From CBDCMJ01 sp965218875 (GTDB lineage Bacteria; Chloroflexota; Dehalococcoidia; Lucifugimonadales; UBA3495): DNA of 64,000 bases. This document shows, piece after piece, positions 51,584 to 60,425 of the stretch. Position numbers and translations under genes: made by a program. Numbering within the stretch: the stretch's first letter is position 1; each line of letters begins with the position of its first letter. The notes below the pieces were generated by a model. That model ran no database searches, was not told where the DNA came from, and saw only the letters and a list, made by a program, of their open reading frames with translations. The stretch is from contig OZ244707.1 of NCBI GenBank assembly GCA_965218875.1, positions 2,852,001-2,916,000 on the forward strand, written 5' to 3'.

Positions 51584-52357
51584 TTAGACGCCGGTCCGGT
51601 GGAACTCCTGGGACAGCAGGGACATGCGGTCCAAGTCCCAGTCAAAAGACAAGACTTCCGAGCCGGCGCAGTTGGCAGCCAGCAAACGCCGCCCCGACTG
51701 CGCCACCACACTCTCCGCCAGGCGATAGTCCAGGTCGTCCCCCACTCCCCCTGAGCGGTTGCACACGATGATGGGCAGGCCGGTGTCGAGGGTCCGCTGC
51801 TCCCACTCGCCGTCGGGTCCGCACTCACCAGGCCCCCAAGCCGCCGGCGACACCAGCATCCGGGCGCCCTTGTCCTTCAGCTCCTGAGCAATGTTGTTCT
51901 TATAGCCGTCGCCGCACACCAGTATCCCCACCGGCACGCCGTCGGCTGCCACCGGCTCGATTTCCCAACCCCGGCTGCACCACGCTTCGGCCCCGTGCAG
52001 CGCGTTGATCTTGCGATGCTTGCCGGCGATCTCGCCCTGGGAGCTTATCACGAAAACCGTGTTGTACAAGTTGCCCGAGTCTTCGTCCCGCTCCGGGTGG
52101 GACAGAAACACGGTTATACCCAGCTTCTTGACCTCCCGGCAAAAGCCCCGCATCCAGGGATCGGGTTGGGGGAGAATCCAGTCGGACCCTATGTGTTGCA
52201 GGAACATGTACCCGGACACCCACAACTCGGGGGTAATCGCCCAGTGCGCGCCCTGGCCGGCCGCTATTCTCACCGCCGACTCCAGCAAGTCCCGGTTGTG
52301 CTGGACTCGGTTTAGAACGGGAGCCAGGTGGAGCAGCGAGATGCGAAGCCTGTTCAT
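51584..52357 (-). CDS. Carbon-nitrogen hydrolase (nitrilase superfamily)
   Basis: 257 aa. The nitrilase catalytic triad is in place: Glu in ITPELWVSGY, Lys in GKHRKINAL and Cys in VGILVCGDGYKN. It would cleave a C-N bond in an amide, nitrile or carbamoyl compound. The gene stands alone, convergent with ruvX and followed by tRNA-Gln on the other strand. No glutaminase or ligase domain is attached; the substrate is unknown. Confidence 0.87.
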   Translation of the reverse strand: MNRLRISLLHLAPVLNRVQHNRDLLESAVRIAAGQGAHWAITPELWVSGYMFLQHIGSDWILPQPDPWMRGFCREVKKLGITVFLSHPERDEDSGNLYNTVFVISSQGEIAGKHRKINALHGAEAWCSRGWEIEPVAADGVPVGILVCGDGYKNNIAQELKDKGARMLVSPAAWGPGECGPDGEWEQRTLDTGLPIIVCNRSGGVGDDLDYRLAESVVAQSGRRLLAANCAGSEVLSFDWDLDRMSLLSQEFHRTGV

Positions 52358-52480
52358 GGCCTAAATTATACTACCCGCCGCGCCTTTTCGCCCGCAGGAC
52401 TTGGCTTTAGCCGGGAAGGTGGCGAGAAGCCGAGGCATGGGGACTAGCGTCGGCAACGGCCAAGGGCGGCGGCGCACCCC

Positions 52481-52510
52481 TTGACGCGATTTAGGCGCAC
52501 GCGCCAGAAT
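52481..52510 (+). promoter_or_regulatory. Likely promoter of tRNA-Gln
   Basis: TTGACG (52481-52486), an 18-bp spacer and CAGAAT (52505-52510). The predicted leader carries a CACCCG/CGGGTG hairpin (52531-52551) about 25 bases before the tRNA. Confidence 0.45.
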
Positions 52511-52577
52511 AGAGTAGCTGAAGACTGGGGCACCCGCTGCCCTGACGGGTGGCTGAGACTGCCCGGTTCCAGTTCCC

Positions 52578-52651
52578 TGCCCGGTGGTGTAGCGGTAGCA
52601 CGTCAGCCTTTGGAGCTGAAATCCCTGGTTCGAACCCAGGCCGGGCAGCCA
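52578..52651 (+). tRNA. tRNA-Gln (anticodon TTG), CCA encoded
   Basis: Full cloverleaf: acceptor TGCCCGG/CCGGGCA, D-arm GTGT..GCAC, anticodon stem TCAGC/GCTGA with loop CTTTGGA (anticodon TTG at 52610-52612), T-arm CCTGG-TTCGAAC-CCAGG, discriminator G and genomic CCA. Its 3' half is overlapped on the other strand by the last codons of the serine recombinase gene, marking it as the likely island attachment site. Confidence 0.95.
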
Positions 52652-54210
52652 ACACGGTTGGTATTAAGTACCTCCCTGTCACTGTTCAACCCCCCGCCAG
52701 TTACTACAGGCGTCGTGTACTCAATGGCCACCTCTTTTCTCGTATACTCCACCTTCCTCACGAACGATCCGAGGAATGTCTTGCTTTCGAGGAACGTGCT
52801 GCTCTCCAAGAGGGATCTCATCTCACCGGCGTACTCCCGGACCTTCGCCAAGTCCAATTCCGGGCAGGCCGGTTGATTCGTTTCAGCTAGCGCCTGGTCC
52901 CGCCTCTCTCCCAGTGTCCGCTGCTCAGCCCGGAGCTCCTTCAGACGCGGGGCCAGGTCGTCGATGTCGACCTTCCCGCTTTCCAAAGCGGCGTAGAGGC
53001 GAGTCAACTTGAGACTCACCGCGTCAATGCACCGCTCCAAGCCGGCCAATTCACTCTGCGCCTGACGCCTGTTCTCCTTGAGCTCCTCGTTGGTGATTTC
53101 CACCAGTTCCCTCAGATTCTCCTCGGTCAGGATATTCTCCTTGATCCGGTCAATGACGAACCCTTCCAGAGTTTTAGCGTTCATGGAAGGCGCAACGCAA
53201 ACATCCCGGCCCTTCTTGAAGCGGTTATTGCAACTGTAGTAGAGAAACTTGCCGGACTTGCCGTTGGTGCCTATGGCCGCCGAGCCGCAGTGGCCGCAGT
53301 GGGCGAGTCCACTCAGCAGGTACTGGCTCGAAACGGCGCGGGGATGTCTTACCGCCGGACGCCGGGCGGTGATCATCTGCTGCACCCGCTCGAACACCCC
53401 CTCGCTGACCAGGGGAGGGTGGCAGGCGGGTACGCGCACGACGTCCGGCTCCCCGCTGCGCCGCCGGATTCCCGACTTGGTGCTGTACTGGTTCCACAAC
53501 AGGGTCCCGACGTAGGCCGGGTTCCTCAGCATGTTGTTGACTCCGGTGGCGCCGAAAGTCCTTCCGGTCCTGGTCCGGAACCCGCCGGCGTTCAAGCCCT
53601 TGGCAATCTCCTTGGCTCCCTTGCCCTGGGAAGCGAGGTCAAAGGCCCGGGTCACGGTTGGCGCTTCGTTTTCGTCCGGCTCCAACGTCGATTTCTTAGC
53701 CCCTCCCTCGGTTAGCGCGGCCCGTTTGTACCCGAACGGCGTCACTCCCCCGTTCCGAAAGCCTCGGCCCGCGTTCTCTTTCATGCCCCTCAAGGTGTCT
53801 TGGGCCAAGTTGGCGGAATAGAACTCGTCGATCACCTCGATTATTCCCTCGAGTAGGTATCCGGCGGGACTTTCGTCGACCTGCTCGTTCATGGAAATCA
53901 CCCCGATCTCCCGGCTCTTGAGAAGGGACTTGTAGATGACCGAGTCCTCCCGGTTGCGGGCGAACCTGGAAAGCTTCCAAACGAGAATCGCGTCGAAGGG
54001 CTTGTCCTTGCTCTTGCAGGCGGTGATCATGCGTTTGAAGGCGGGCCGGTTCGCCGACCTTGCGCTTTCGGCTTCGTCGACGAATTCCGCCGTTACCTCC
54101 CATTCCCGGTCAAAGGCGTATTTCTTGAGCGCCTTGATCTGGGCCGGGATCGACAGCTCTTTTTCGGCCTGCCTCTCCGAGGACACCCGGGCATAGATGG
54201 CGACTCTCAT
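52603..54210 (-). CDS. Large serine recombinase (island integrase)
   Basis: Site-specific recombinase, 535 aa. Resolvase domain with nucleophile Ser in IYARVSSERQ and LVWKLSRFARN; the Recombinase domain with GFRTRTGRTFGATGVNNMLRNPAYVG; a zinc ribbon with CGHCGSAAIGTNGKSG and CNNRFKKGRDVC; and a long coiled coil (about 370-460). The last residues, GCPAWVRTRDFSSKG, are the antisense reading of tRNA-Gln, and the stop TGA lies in the tRNA anticodon stem. It heads the accessory region that extends to the window edge. Confidence 0.92.
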   Translation of the reverse strand: MRVAIYARVSSERQAEKELSIPAQIKALKKYAFDREWEVTAEFVDEAESARSANRPAFKRMITACKSKDKPFDAILVWKLSRFARNREDSVIYKSLLKSREIGVISMNEQVDESPAGYLLEGIIEVIDEFYSANLAQDTLRGMKENAGRGFRNGGVTPFGYKRAALTEGGAKKSTLEPDENEAPTVTRAFDLASQGKGAKEIAKGLNAGGFRTRTGRTFGATGVNNMLRNPAYVGTLLWNQYSTKSGIRRRSGEPDVVRVPACHPPLVSEGVFERVQQMITARRPAVRHPRAVSSQYLLSGLAHCGHCGSAAIGTNGKSGKFLYYSCNNRFKKGRDVCVAPSMNAKTLEGFVIDRIKENILTEENLRELVEITNEELKENRRQAQSELAGLERCIDAVSLKLTRLYAALESGKVDIDDLAPRLKELRAEQRTLGERRDQALAETNQPACPELDLAKVREYAGEMRSLLESSTFLESKTFLGSFVRKVEYTRKEVAIEYTTPVVTGGGLNSDREVLNTNRVGCPAWVRTRDFSSKG

Positions 54211-54222
54211 TGGATACCTCTC

Positions 54223-54639
54223 CTAATTTGTTGGATAGAGGTCGGTTTCCTTTCGGAACGGTCCCGGTCTGCCGGGCGGCGTGTACCAGCGTAAACTCCC
54301 TCCTGCCGGTCTCGTCGATGCATGCGCGCAGGACCATCCGCCGTCCTTCCGAGCGTAGTCCGTGAACGCGAGGAGCCACGCCGCTGTGGAAAGGTTCACG
54401 CCATTGCCACCGCCGGACGTCCTGAAGTATAGGGGCGACAGCGCTGGGTCACATAGTTCACTCATCTGCGCCTGCGCCTTCCGCCTGCCCATATTCCCCC
54501 GAATGGCGTTAATTCTTTCCAGCCGCTCAAGCCTCCTCCACTCCCGCTGCTCCATGTAGGCACGGAGGCCCTCTCGCAAGAGCTCACTCTTGCAGACATT
54601 GCCATCGGTTCCGTGTCGCCGTTCGACCAAAGAAGCCAA
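54223..54639 (-). CDS. Ribbon-helix-helix-like fragment
   Basis: Up to 138 aa from a TTG. The first about 50 residues (VCKSELLREGLRAYMEQREWRRLERL) resemble the helices of CopG/RHH antitoxins, but the N-terminal beta-strand is missing and the second half looks unstructured. It lies 12 bp before the recombinase and 13 bp after the GIY-YIG-like gene on the same strand. Possibly a decayed regulator. Confidence 0.4.
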   Translation of the reverse strand: MASLVERRHGTDGNVCKSELLREGLRAYMEQREWRRLERLERINAIRGNMGRRKAQAQMSELCDPALSPLYFRTSGGGNGVNLSTAAWLLAFTDYARKDGGWSCAHASTRPAGGSLRWYTPPGRPGPFRKETDLYPTN

Positions 54640-54652
54640 GGACCAGGAAGAC

Positions 54653-55468
54653 TTACCCGTCTGCCTCGCCCGGGTTCACCGTTTCGAATTCGCGTATTCG
54701 CTCTACGACTGTGCTCAACCACCCCGTCAACACAGCCAACGGAGGTTCGTCCCAAAGCCGGTCGGTCCGACACAAAAGATTGTTGCCCCTGCCCGCAGGC
54801 GCGAACAGGCTGGTATTCAGCGCAGCGGTCCTTAATGCTTCCACCGCATCCTGTGGGACGTTTGACTTCCTTAGCACCGAGTCGAAGTCTGTGTACATGT
54901 TCTGGTTGTACGCCGATGGTGGGTAGCCGTAGCAGACCACGACCAGAGCCCCGTTGGAGACGGCGTTGAGTGAGAACGCCTTGAGGCCCCATTTGATTCT
55001 CATCCCGCCCTGCTTTCCAAGTGCCAGCACCCTTTCGTAGACGATTGTTCCGTTTTCGTTTAGAGACTCTAGGAATTCCAGTTCGTTGGTTCGGCTCTGA
55101 CGCTTCTTGTACTCTGAAGAGGCCTCCCTGTCGTCCGACTGGAGCTCGGCCGACTGACCAGCGCCCTGCGGCGTTACATCGCGGCCTGGCATCACCCGTA
55201 ACAGGACCTCAACTTGTTCGGGTTCCACTTGAAAGAACTCTCGAGAAGGGTTTATCCGATTTGGCCCGAAGGCCGTGTGCAGTGCGCGCTCTATCTCCAC
55301 AGCTTCCCTGTCCTCGATTTCCCGAGCGATGACGCAGTCAAACGGAAGTGGAACACCTGTCGTGTACAGGTCGCCCATCCTCCGCTGTACGTCGGGCCTG
55401 TCGGTCATGCCGATTTTCACGATTCCCGGCATAGCCGGATTGGTCAACACGTAGACGATGTTGGGCAT
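54653..55468 (-). CDS. GIY-YIG/T5orf172-like nuclease-domain protein
   Basis: 271 aa. The N-terminal about 95 residues (VYVLTNPAMPGIVKIGMTDR, then LYTTGVPLPFDCVIAREI, EIERALHTAFGPNRINPSREFFQV) have the layout of the T5orf172 branch of the GIY-YIG superfamily. A linker of about 30 residues and a C-terminal region of unknown type follow. It could be an endonuclease of the island or a phage-derived protein. No close functional analogue is recognised. Confidence 0.7.
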   Translation of the reverse strand: MPNIVYVLTNPAMPGIVKIGMTDRPDVQRRMGDLYTTGVPLPFDCVIAREIEDREAVEIERALHTAFGPNRINPSREFFQVEPEQVEVLLRVMPGRDVTPQGAGQSAELQSDDREASSEYKKRQSRTNELEFLESLNENGTIVYERVLALGKQGGMRIKWGLKAFSLNAVSNGALVVVCYGYPPSAYNQNMYTDFDSVLRKSNVPQDAVEALRTAALNTSLFAPAGRGNNLLCRTDRLWDEPPLAVLTGWLSTVVERIREFETVNPGEADG

Positions 55469-55561
55469 TGATACTTGTCCTTGTGGAGAGTGGTAGTCAG
55501 GTTGCGGCGGAATCCGAGCTACCGTTCGTACAGGCCCCGGCGGTTCAGCCGGAGTCCCCGG

Positions 55562-55879
55562 CTATCGAACGGCGTTGACTTCCAGCTGCACTCCTTCATG
55601 CTGCTGAATGCGGCTGATGACCTCGAAGAGGTTGCGGGCGTGGGGATTGCCGGCCGGTCCGAACATGCGCATGAGGCTCTTGGGCGGCTTGTTCGTGAGG
55701 GAGCCAAGCTCCTCGAATCCGATGGCCGCGTTGATGTAGTCTCGCAGCACGATCTTGCCCGCATCGACGTCCCCGGCCAGCAGGCACTCGACGCCTTCCT
55801 TCAGCAACCCCTCTCGAAATGCCGGGTCGCGCTCAGCGCGGGCCTGCACGGTCTCCTTGAAATCACGGGTGAGCGGCAT
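55562..55879 (-). CDS. HigA-like antitoxin / transcriptional regulator
   Basis: 105 aa with an HTH of the addiction-module antidote type (EELGSLTNKPPKSLMRMFGPAGNPHARNLFEVISRIQQ). It follows the toxin gene by 3 bp in the toxin-first order of HigBA-type systems. It would neutralise the toxin and, with it, bind the palindromic operator at 56215-56244. Confidence 0.85.
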   Translation of the reverse strand: MPLTRDFKETVQARAERDPAFREGLLKEGVECLLAGDVDAGKIVLRDYINAAIGFEELGSLTNKPPKSLMRMFGPAGNPHARNLFEVISRIQQHEGVQLEVNAVR

Positions 55880-55882
55880 GTT

Positions 55883-56212
55883 TCATACCTCCTGCTGCTT
55901 GCGACGCTGGTACTCTCGCCAAAGATCGCGGGCATCCTCAATGTCGTTCTGCTGTCGCTCCTTGGTCCCACCGCCGAGGAGGACTATCAAGGTGTCTCCG
56001 TCCCTGCCGAAATAGACTCTGTAGCCTGGGCCGACGTTTATGCGGCGCTCAAGGACTCCGCTCCCAACTCTTCTGATGTTGGACAGGTTCCCAGACTCCA
56101 TACGGGCCAGGGTCGTCCTAACCCTAGCCGCTGCCCCGGCGTCGAGACCGTCGAACCAGCGACCGAACGGGCTGCGCCCCCAGTCATCGACGTATTCCCT
56201 GATCTCGATCAT
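55883..56212 (-). CDS. HigB/RelE-superfamily toxin (Gp49-like)
   Basis: 109 aa. The motif VDDWGRSPFGRWFDGLD at the N-terminus, LSNIRRVGSGVLERRINVGPGYRVYFGRDGDTLIVLLGGGTKERQQNDI and a C-terminal basic tail match the phage-derived Gp49-like addiction-module killers, which cut mRNA on the ribosome. The Arg/Tyr/Lys residues of the RelE active site are plausible here. ATG start at 56212. The promoter and operator lie directly upstream. Confidence 0.88.
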   Translation of the reverse strand: MIEIREYVDDWGRSPFGRWFDGLDAGAAARVRTTLARMESGNLSNIRRVGSGVLERRINVGPGYRVYFGRDGDTLIVLLGGGTKERQQNDIEDARDLWREYQRRKQQEV

Positions 56213-56214
56213 GT

Positions 56215-56244
56215 CACTATGGTAACGCTATAGTTACCATAGTG
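56215..56244. promoter_or_regulatory. Operator of the toxin-antitoxin pair: 12-bp perfect inverted repeat
   Basis: CACTATGGTAAC-GCTATA-GTTACCATAGTG, arms of 12 bp with a 6-bp spacer, ending 3 bp before the toxin start. Minus-strand promoter elements TTGCAC (56247-56242) and TACCAT (56224-56219), 17 bp apart, lie within it, so bound antitoxin would block transcription. The mRNA would begin at or beside the toxin ATG. Confidence 0.75.
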
Positions 56245-56419
56245 CAAGATCCAGGGATGCGGCAGGCGACGGGTAGAACCCGGCCGGGTGCGTCTTTGGT
56301 CAGGGTGCTCCCTCCACGCCGACAGGAAAGGCTCAGCTATGAAAGTGGACCAAATGCCGATGGGGTTGCGGGCGTGACGGGAGCGGGGCTGAAGCCGCGA
56401 CGCCGGTCCCATGAGCCGC

Positions 56420-56644
56420 TCAGTCCCCGTCCTCTCCGCCCGCCGGCGGCCTCGTCTCGGGCCCGGGCTGGGACGGCTGCTGCCCCAGGTGGGCGCGAGC
56501 GATGATGCGGGCCAGGATGCGCAGCCCCCGCCGCACCGTGTCCTGCTCTTCAGCGGTGCACGCCGGCGATCCCGGCCCGGTCTCCGGATTCGAGGCCGCC
56601 GCCCGGCGATTGGCCGACGGGTTCCGTCCGTTGGCGCGGCTCAT
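56420..56644 (-). CDS. Small hypothetical protein
   Basis: 74 aa with one clear helix (TAEEQDTVRRGLRILARIIARAHL) between Pro/Gly-rich ends. GGGGGGAG precedes the ATG by 4-5 bases. No family is recognised. It may be a real small gene of the island or a fragment. Surrounding DNA from 56245 to 57752 holds no other supported gene. Confidence 0.35.
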   Translation of the reverse strand: MSRANGRNPSANRRAAASNPETGPGSPACTAEEQDTVRRGLRILARIIARAHLGQQPSQPGPETRPPAGGEDGD

Positions 56645-57752
56645 CCCGCTCCCCCCGTGGCCCGGCCCGGACCCGGCGGTCCTACCGTGCCCATCCCAGT
56701 GTGAGCGGTGGAGACCTTTGACATACCCTTCGGTATTTGTTGAGGGGCAGCTACGTCCGGGTCCGGGCAGACGATCGCCGGCGACTCGACCGGCGTCACC
56801 AACACCTTGACGCCAAACCCCGCCGGCGCGGTCCTATTCCCCGCGAAAACAAGACCGGGAAGCGTCTCAGGTACCTTGCGGCAGAAGTCCGTGATGCGCC
56901 GGCCGGCGTTGGCTGCATCATCCTCCCGCCTCCGCCGCTCCTCTGAAGAACGGAGAGTGGGCTCCTTCCGGCCGCCGGAGACCGTAGTAGGGACTCCGTC
57001 TGGAACCCCTGAGCAGTCCGGGGGGCGATAGGCTGGAACGCCAGCGATGCCGGTCCCGGCGTTGCCACCCGGATCGCGCCGGCAGGGAGAAACGCTCCCG
57101 CCGCCGGAAAGGACCGTCTCGGTCCAGGGCCTCCTTGCGCCGCCCCCAGCTGACCCCACCACCAGGGCGCACCCGCGCAGGCCAATGGCGGAGGTCCGGG
57201 CATTAAACCAGGGGCCGGGAGCCGGGAAGGCCAGCGCCCGGGCCAGCGGGAAGGGACGAGAATGCCCTCGGCCCGGAACGGCGCCGCGGAGGCGCGGGAC
57301 AGACCGCTCCGGCCGCTCACGGGAGTCGCTCTGCGGAGGGCCGCAGAAACGTCGGGAAGTCTCAACGGCAGTTTGCGCTGGGGCACAGCCTGCATTACCA
57401 TTTGAGAAGGCCGTCTCAGAGTGCAACTCGGGGTGGTCGCCGGGGGTCGCGGCCGGCCGTCCGATCCGCCGTGATCCCCCCTTTTCTATGCCGGGCCCAG
57501 CCCGGGCGAGCCGGTTGTTCACGAAATGCCTCCTTGAAATTATCTTGGCGTTTCCTCTTGCCTGGACCGTGGCCACACCCTGAGGGCAGCCCCACCTCCC
57601 TGTGTCCCCCTTTCCCTGACAATCCACCGGAGCCCGGGGCGGAAGAGGTGGACCGGGCATGGCCAGCCTCCGGTGCTCTGAAACTTCACCAGAGGAGTGC
57701 CGGAGCGCAATCAAAGAGTGTTCGGTGCGGGTGTCCAACAGTCCGAGGCGCC
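56645..57752. other. 1.1-kb stretch without a supported gene
   Basis: Long open frames cross this region on both strands because of the high GC content, but their translations are Arg/Pro/Gly-rich with no domain, and no start has a convincing ribosome-binding site. It reads as decayed sequence. Confidence 0.5.
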
Positions 57753-57905
57753 TCAGGGAGGAGTATTCCACCAACGTGTAGCATTTGGATGCGGCGGAAT
57801 GGTCGGAACAAGAGGGTGTTTGTCACCCTCCTCTATGATCGATATTGCTCGCGACGACCAGCTGGGCAGCACCTCGGACAACTTCCGGGTCGAGCGTTTG
57901 TGACG
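57719..57905. repeat. Duplicated segment, intact copy
   Basis: The 3' half of the hypothetical gene at 57753 and its flank recur in degraded form at 58610-58795. Shared blocks include TCTATGATCGAT, GACGACC and CCTCGG. A third, weaker match to TTCCATTAACACGTA lies near 60905. Confidence 0.5.
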
Positions 57906-58106
57906 ACCGTCTGCAAATACCCCCATCTGATCGAGGAGGCTCGCCACGTCGTATTCATTCGGACGTTCCCTAATGCCCTGCAAGCCGTCGATGGCCCTGG
58001 CCATTCCCCGGGCGGTGAAGGTGGGGGCCTCCCGGTTCAGGCGGCCGCTCTGCAGGGCCAGGCCCATGAGCAGGACCATGTGGGCCTCATGGTAGGTCAG
58101 TGCCAT
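57753..58106 (-). CDS. Hypothetical island protein
   Basis: 117 aa; unrecognised. The ATG at 58106 is preceded by GGAGGTG, and the N-terminal half (ALTYHEAHMVLLMGLALQS) forms a hydrophobic helix followed by RLNREAPTFTARGMARAIDGLQGI, which looks like a helical bundle. A damaged second copy of its 3' half occurs at 58610-58795. No function can be inferred. Confidence 0.5.
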   Translation of the reverse strand: MALTYHEAHMVLLMGLALQSGRLNREAPTFTARGMARAIDGLQGIRERPNEYDVASLLDQMGVFADGRHKRSTRKLSEVLPSWSSRAISIIEEGDKHPLVPTIPPHPNATRWWNTPP

Positions 58107-58609
58107 CCTGCACCTCCAAGTCACGAAAATTTATGCAGGTCCCAACAGCGAGCAGCTCATGCGGTCCCCGGACTGCGCTGGGGTGAGAAAAAAGGATCAT
58201 CCCCCCGCAGCCAACGCCGCCTCGAACCTCTCGGATTTTCCCGTTCCCTCCGGCGTCCCATGTCCGCGGACAATCTACGGATTATTCGGCGACGGGCAGG
58301 CATACACCTCCGGTGACGATCTAATGTGCTGGCTACCGTCCTTCTGGGACTGCACTCATGGTGCCATGAGCTGAGGCGGAAATGCGGCACAGTTTTTGGA
58401 CGCCTCCAACCGGCTGGGGGGGGAACGGTCCCCTGAGATCGAATACGACGACACCGCATGGGGGTGGTCGCTCTACGAGAGGGAGACGGGGTCCGCCGGC
58501 GCCGGCATTGGTGGACCCGGAGGGGCGAGGCCCGAAAAGACCATCCGCCGGAGCGACGGCTGAAGGCGTCTCCGCTCATCTCCCTGCACCCGGTGCGCCA
58601 AGAACGTTC

Positions 58610-58795
58610 GAGACAGGTCTCCAACAGTCCGATACACCTCAGAGTTGAATATCCCACTAACACGTAGTAATTAGATGTGGTGGAATGGTGGAAAGAAGAG
58701 AGAGTGTGTGTCGCTCTTCCCTATGATCGATCTTGCTTGCGACGACCGCCTCGGCGGGACCTCGGGCAAGTTCTGGGCCGAGTGTTTGCGGAGGC
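58610..58795. pseudogene. Decayed copy of the hypothetical gene's 3' half
   Basis: The minus-strand reading in the homologous frame gives NLPEVPPRRSSQARSII then a stop, matching KLSEVLPSWSSRAISII of the intact gene. No start, premature stop. It abuts the transposase pseudogene. Confidence 0.55.
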
Positions 58796-59494
58796 GGACG
58801 AGCACTTCGGTGGGGACGGGACGCTGGTATAGGTTCAGGCGAGCATCAAGAGCTTTGAGTCGCGAGATGAGGGACGGCAGCCGCCTGGAGATGACCCCGG
58901 CAACCCGGCGGTGGACTTTCCCGGCAGACTTTCATGGAGAGGGTTTGAGCAAGGAGACCCAGGACGGCGGAACTGACCCCGAGGTGCGGTTGCTGCGCAG
59001 GGGGGGAGGCCCGGCTGGCGTTCATGGGCCGTGCGCTCATGGAGTGCCGCAACGGGCTGCTGATGGATTCCATAGTGAGCCAGAAGACGGGCACGGCGGA
59101 GAGTGAGGCTGTGGCAGCGCTGCTGGAGGACGCGCGGCAGATGGGCTTCCATCCCTGGACGCTGGGCGGTGACAAGGGCAACGATACCCGGCAGTGTGTA
59201 AAGGCTATGCGCGACCGGGGAGTGACGCCGGACCTGGCGCGGCGAACTCGCTCATCGGTAGATGGACGGATTACACCCCACTCCAGCTACGGGGTGAGCC
59301 GGAAGATTCGCAAGCAGGCGGAGGGGATATTCCGGAGAATGAAGACAGTGTACGGGTTTTGCCGGACCCCGGCATCGGGGTGTGGAGCAGACCGGGCCGG
59401 GCCGGCCGGGTACTTCGTGGCTGCCGTCTATAACCTGCTGCGGATGGCTGGCCTGTTGTCGTGCCGGCAGGCTCGGCCCGTTCAGCCGGTGTAA
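58780..59494 (+). pseudogene. IS5-superfamily transposase pseudogene
   Basis: Fragments in order across three frames match the C-terminal two-thirds of an IS5/IS1182-type transposase: EADEHFGGDGTLV (then a TAG stop), QASIKSFESRDEG, GDDPGNPAVDF, TDPEVRLLRR, then from 59006 ARLAFMGRALMECRNG, TLGGDKGNDT, SRKIRKQAEGIFRRMKT and AAVYNLLRMA. At least two frameshifts (one at a G-run near 58999-59006) and one stop disable it. No terminal repeats were found. Confidence 0.75.
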
Positions 59495-59681
59495 TCCGCC
59501 TGGGGCGCGGTGCGGCCAAAATCGCCTGAAGGGGCCTGCGAGCCCTTACCGATCACCCCCTGGACCGCCCCGGGACCTCAAATCGACCTCCGTCTCAGCC
59601 AAACAGTCAAGCGGCCACTCAATCGACTACGTCAAACTGACGCTCAGGTTATTGTTCCGCAGCCTGCTAACGTTGGCCGCG

Positions 59682-60425
59682 CTAGTTGGGCGGACGGCCG
59701 CGGAGAGGAGGCGGATAGCCAAACGCCCGATCGAACTTCCGAAACCACAGTCTGAGATAACCGTCGCTGCGTGGGTTACCTTCAAGCTCTTGACGCCTCT
59801 TGTAGCGTGGCAAACTGCCACGGTCCAGAAAACGATACTCAACGTAGCGATCCGCCGCCTCCATTGTGGCCGGCTGGTCTACTACTGCAAGTTGCTTGAG
59901 TTTAGCTTGGATCTCCGGGCCGAACCTCTTCTTGCGCCCCGTCTGCCGTGATCCGTAGGCAGCGGCAAGAGCTTCTCCTCCCCTGAAGGTGTCGACGGCA
60001 GCAAGATCGAGTCTCGCCGCATCGCATATTACGAGCATAGTCACAAGAGCAAAAACGCCTCTGTCGTTTAGGAATCTGTGGTTAAACCCGTTTATGTTTG
60101 CGCAGCCGTCGTCATCGTAGCGAAGACGGGGTAGGCCAGAGAACATCCGTTTAGCCGCATCACACTTCTTCTCCTTTAGTTCGCCTGACACAGCCCGTTC
60201 AATCAATCCGGAAAGATCAGCGAATACGGCCGAGTTGTCTCCATGGATAATGTCTGTTAGGGCGCGGCCATACAGATCCTCCTTATCGATTCCGCGGTTG
60301 CGACGAATCGCGTTAATTACATGGATCTGGTATGTATGCTGAAGCAGATCGCCAGGAACACGCATCCGCTCGAACGGTTGGAAGCCGCCGGGTGGGTCTG
60401 TCGTCCAATGTCTCATTCTTTCCAT
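59682..60425 (-). CDS. Hypothetical protein of unknown function
   Basis: 247 aa from the ATG at 60425, or 244 from 60416, which has GGGAG at better spacing. Base composition is lower in GC than neighbours, and codon choice and residue content look like a true gene. It is mostly helical with charged segments (VINAIRRNRGIDKEDLYGRAL, MFSGLPRLRYDDDGCANINGF, VTMLVICDAARLDLA) and a basic C-terminal half. No motif is recognised. It lies on the same strand as the methylation operon, about 1.1 kb downstream. Confidence 0.6.
   Translation of the reverse strand: MERMRHWTTDPPGGFQPFERMRVPGDLLQHTYQIHVINAIRRNRGIDKEDLYGRALTDIIHGDNSAVFADLSGLIERAVSGELKEKKCDAAKRMFSGLPRLRYDDDGCANINGFNHRFLNDRGVFALVTMLVICDAARLDLAAVDTFRGGEALAAAYGSRQTGRKKRFGPEIQAKLKQLAVVDQPATMEAADRYVEYRFLDRGSLPRYKRRQELEGNPRSDGYLRLWFRKFDRAFGYPPPLRGRPPN

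Noticed and set aside
56641..57774. 377-codon minus-strand frame in the island
   Set aside because: Arg/Pro/Gly-rich translation, no domain, weak start; judged decayed DNA.
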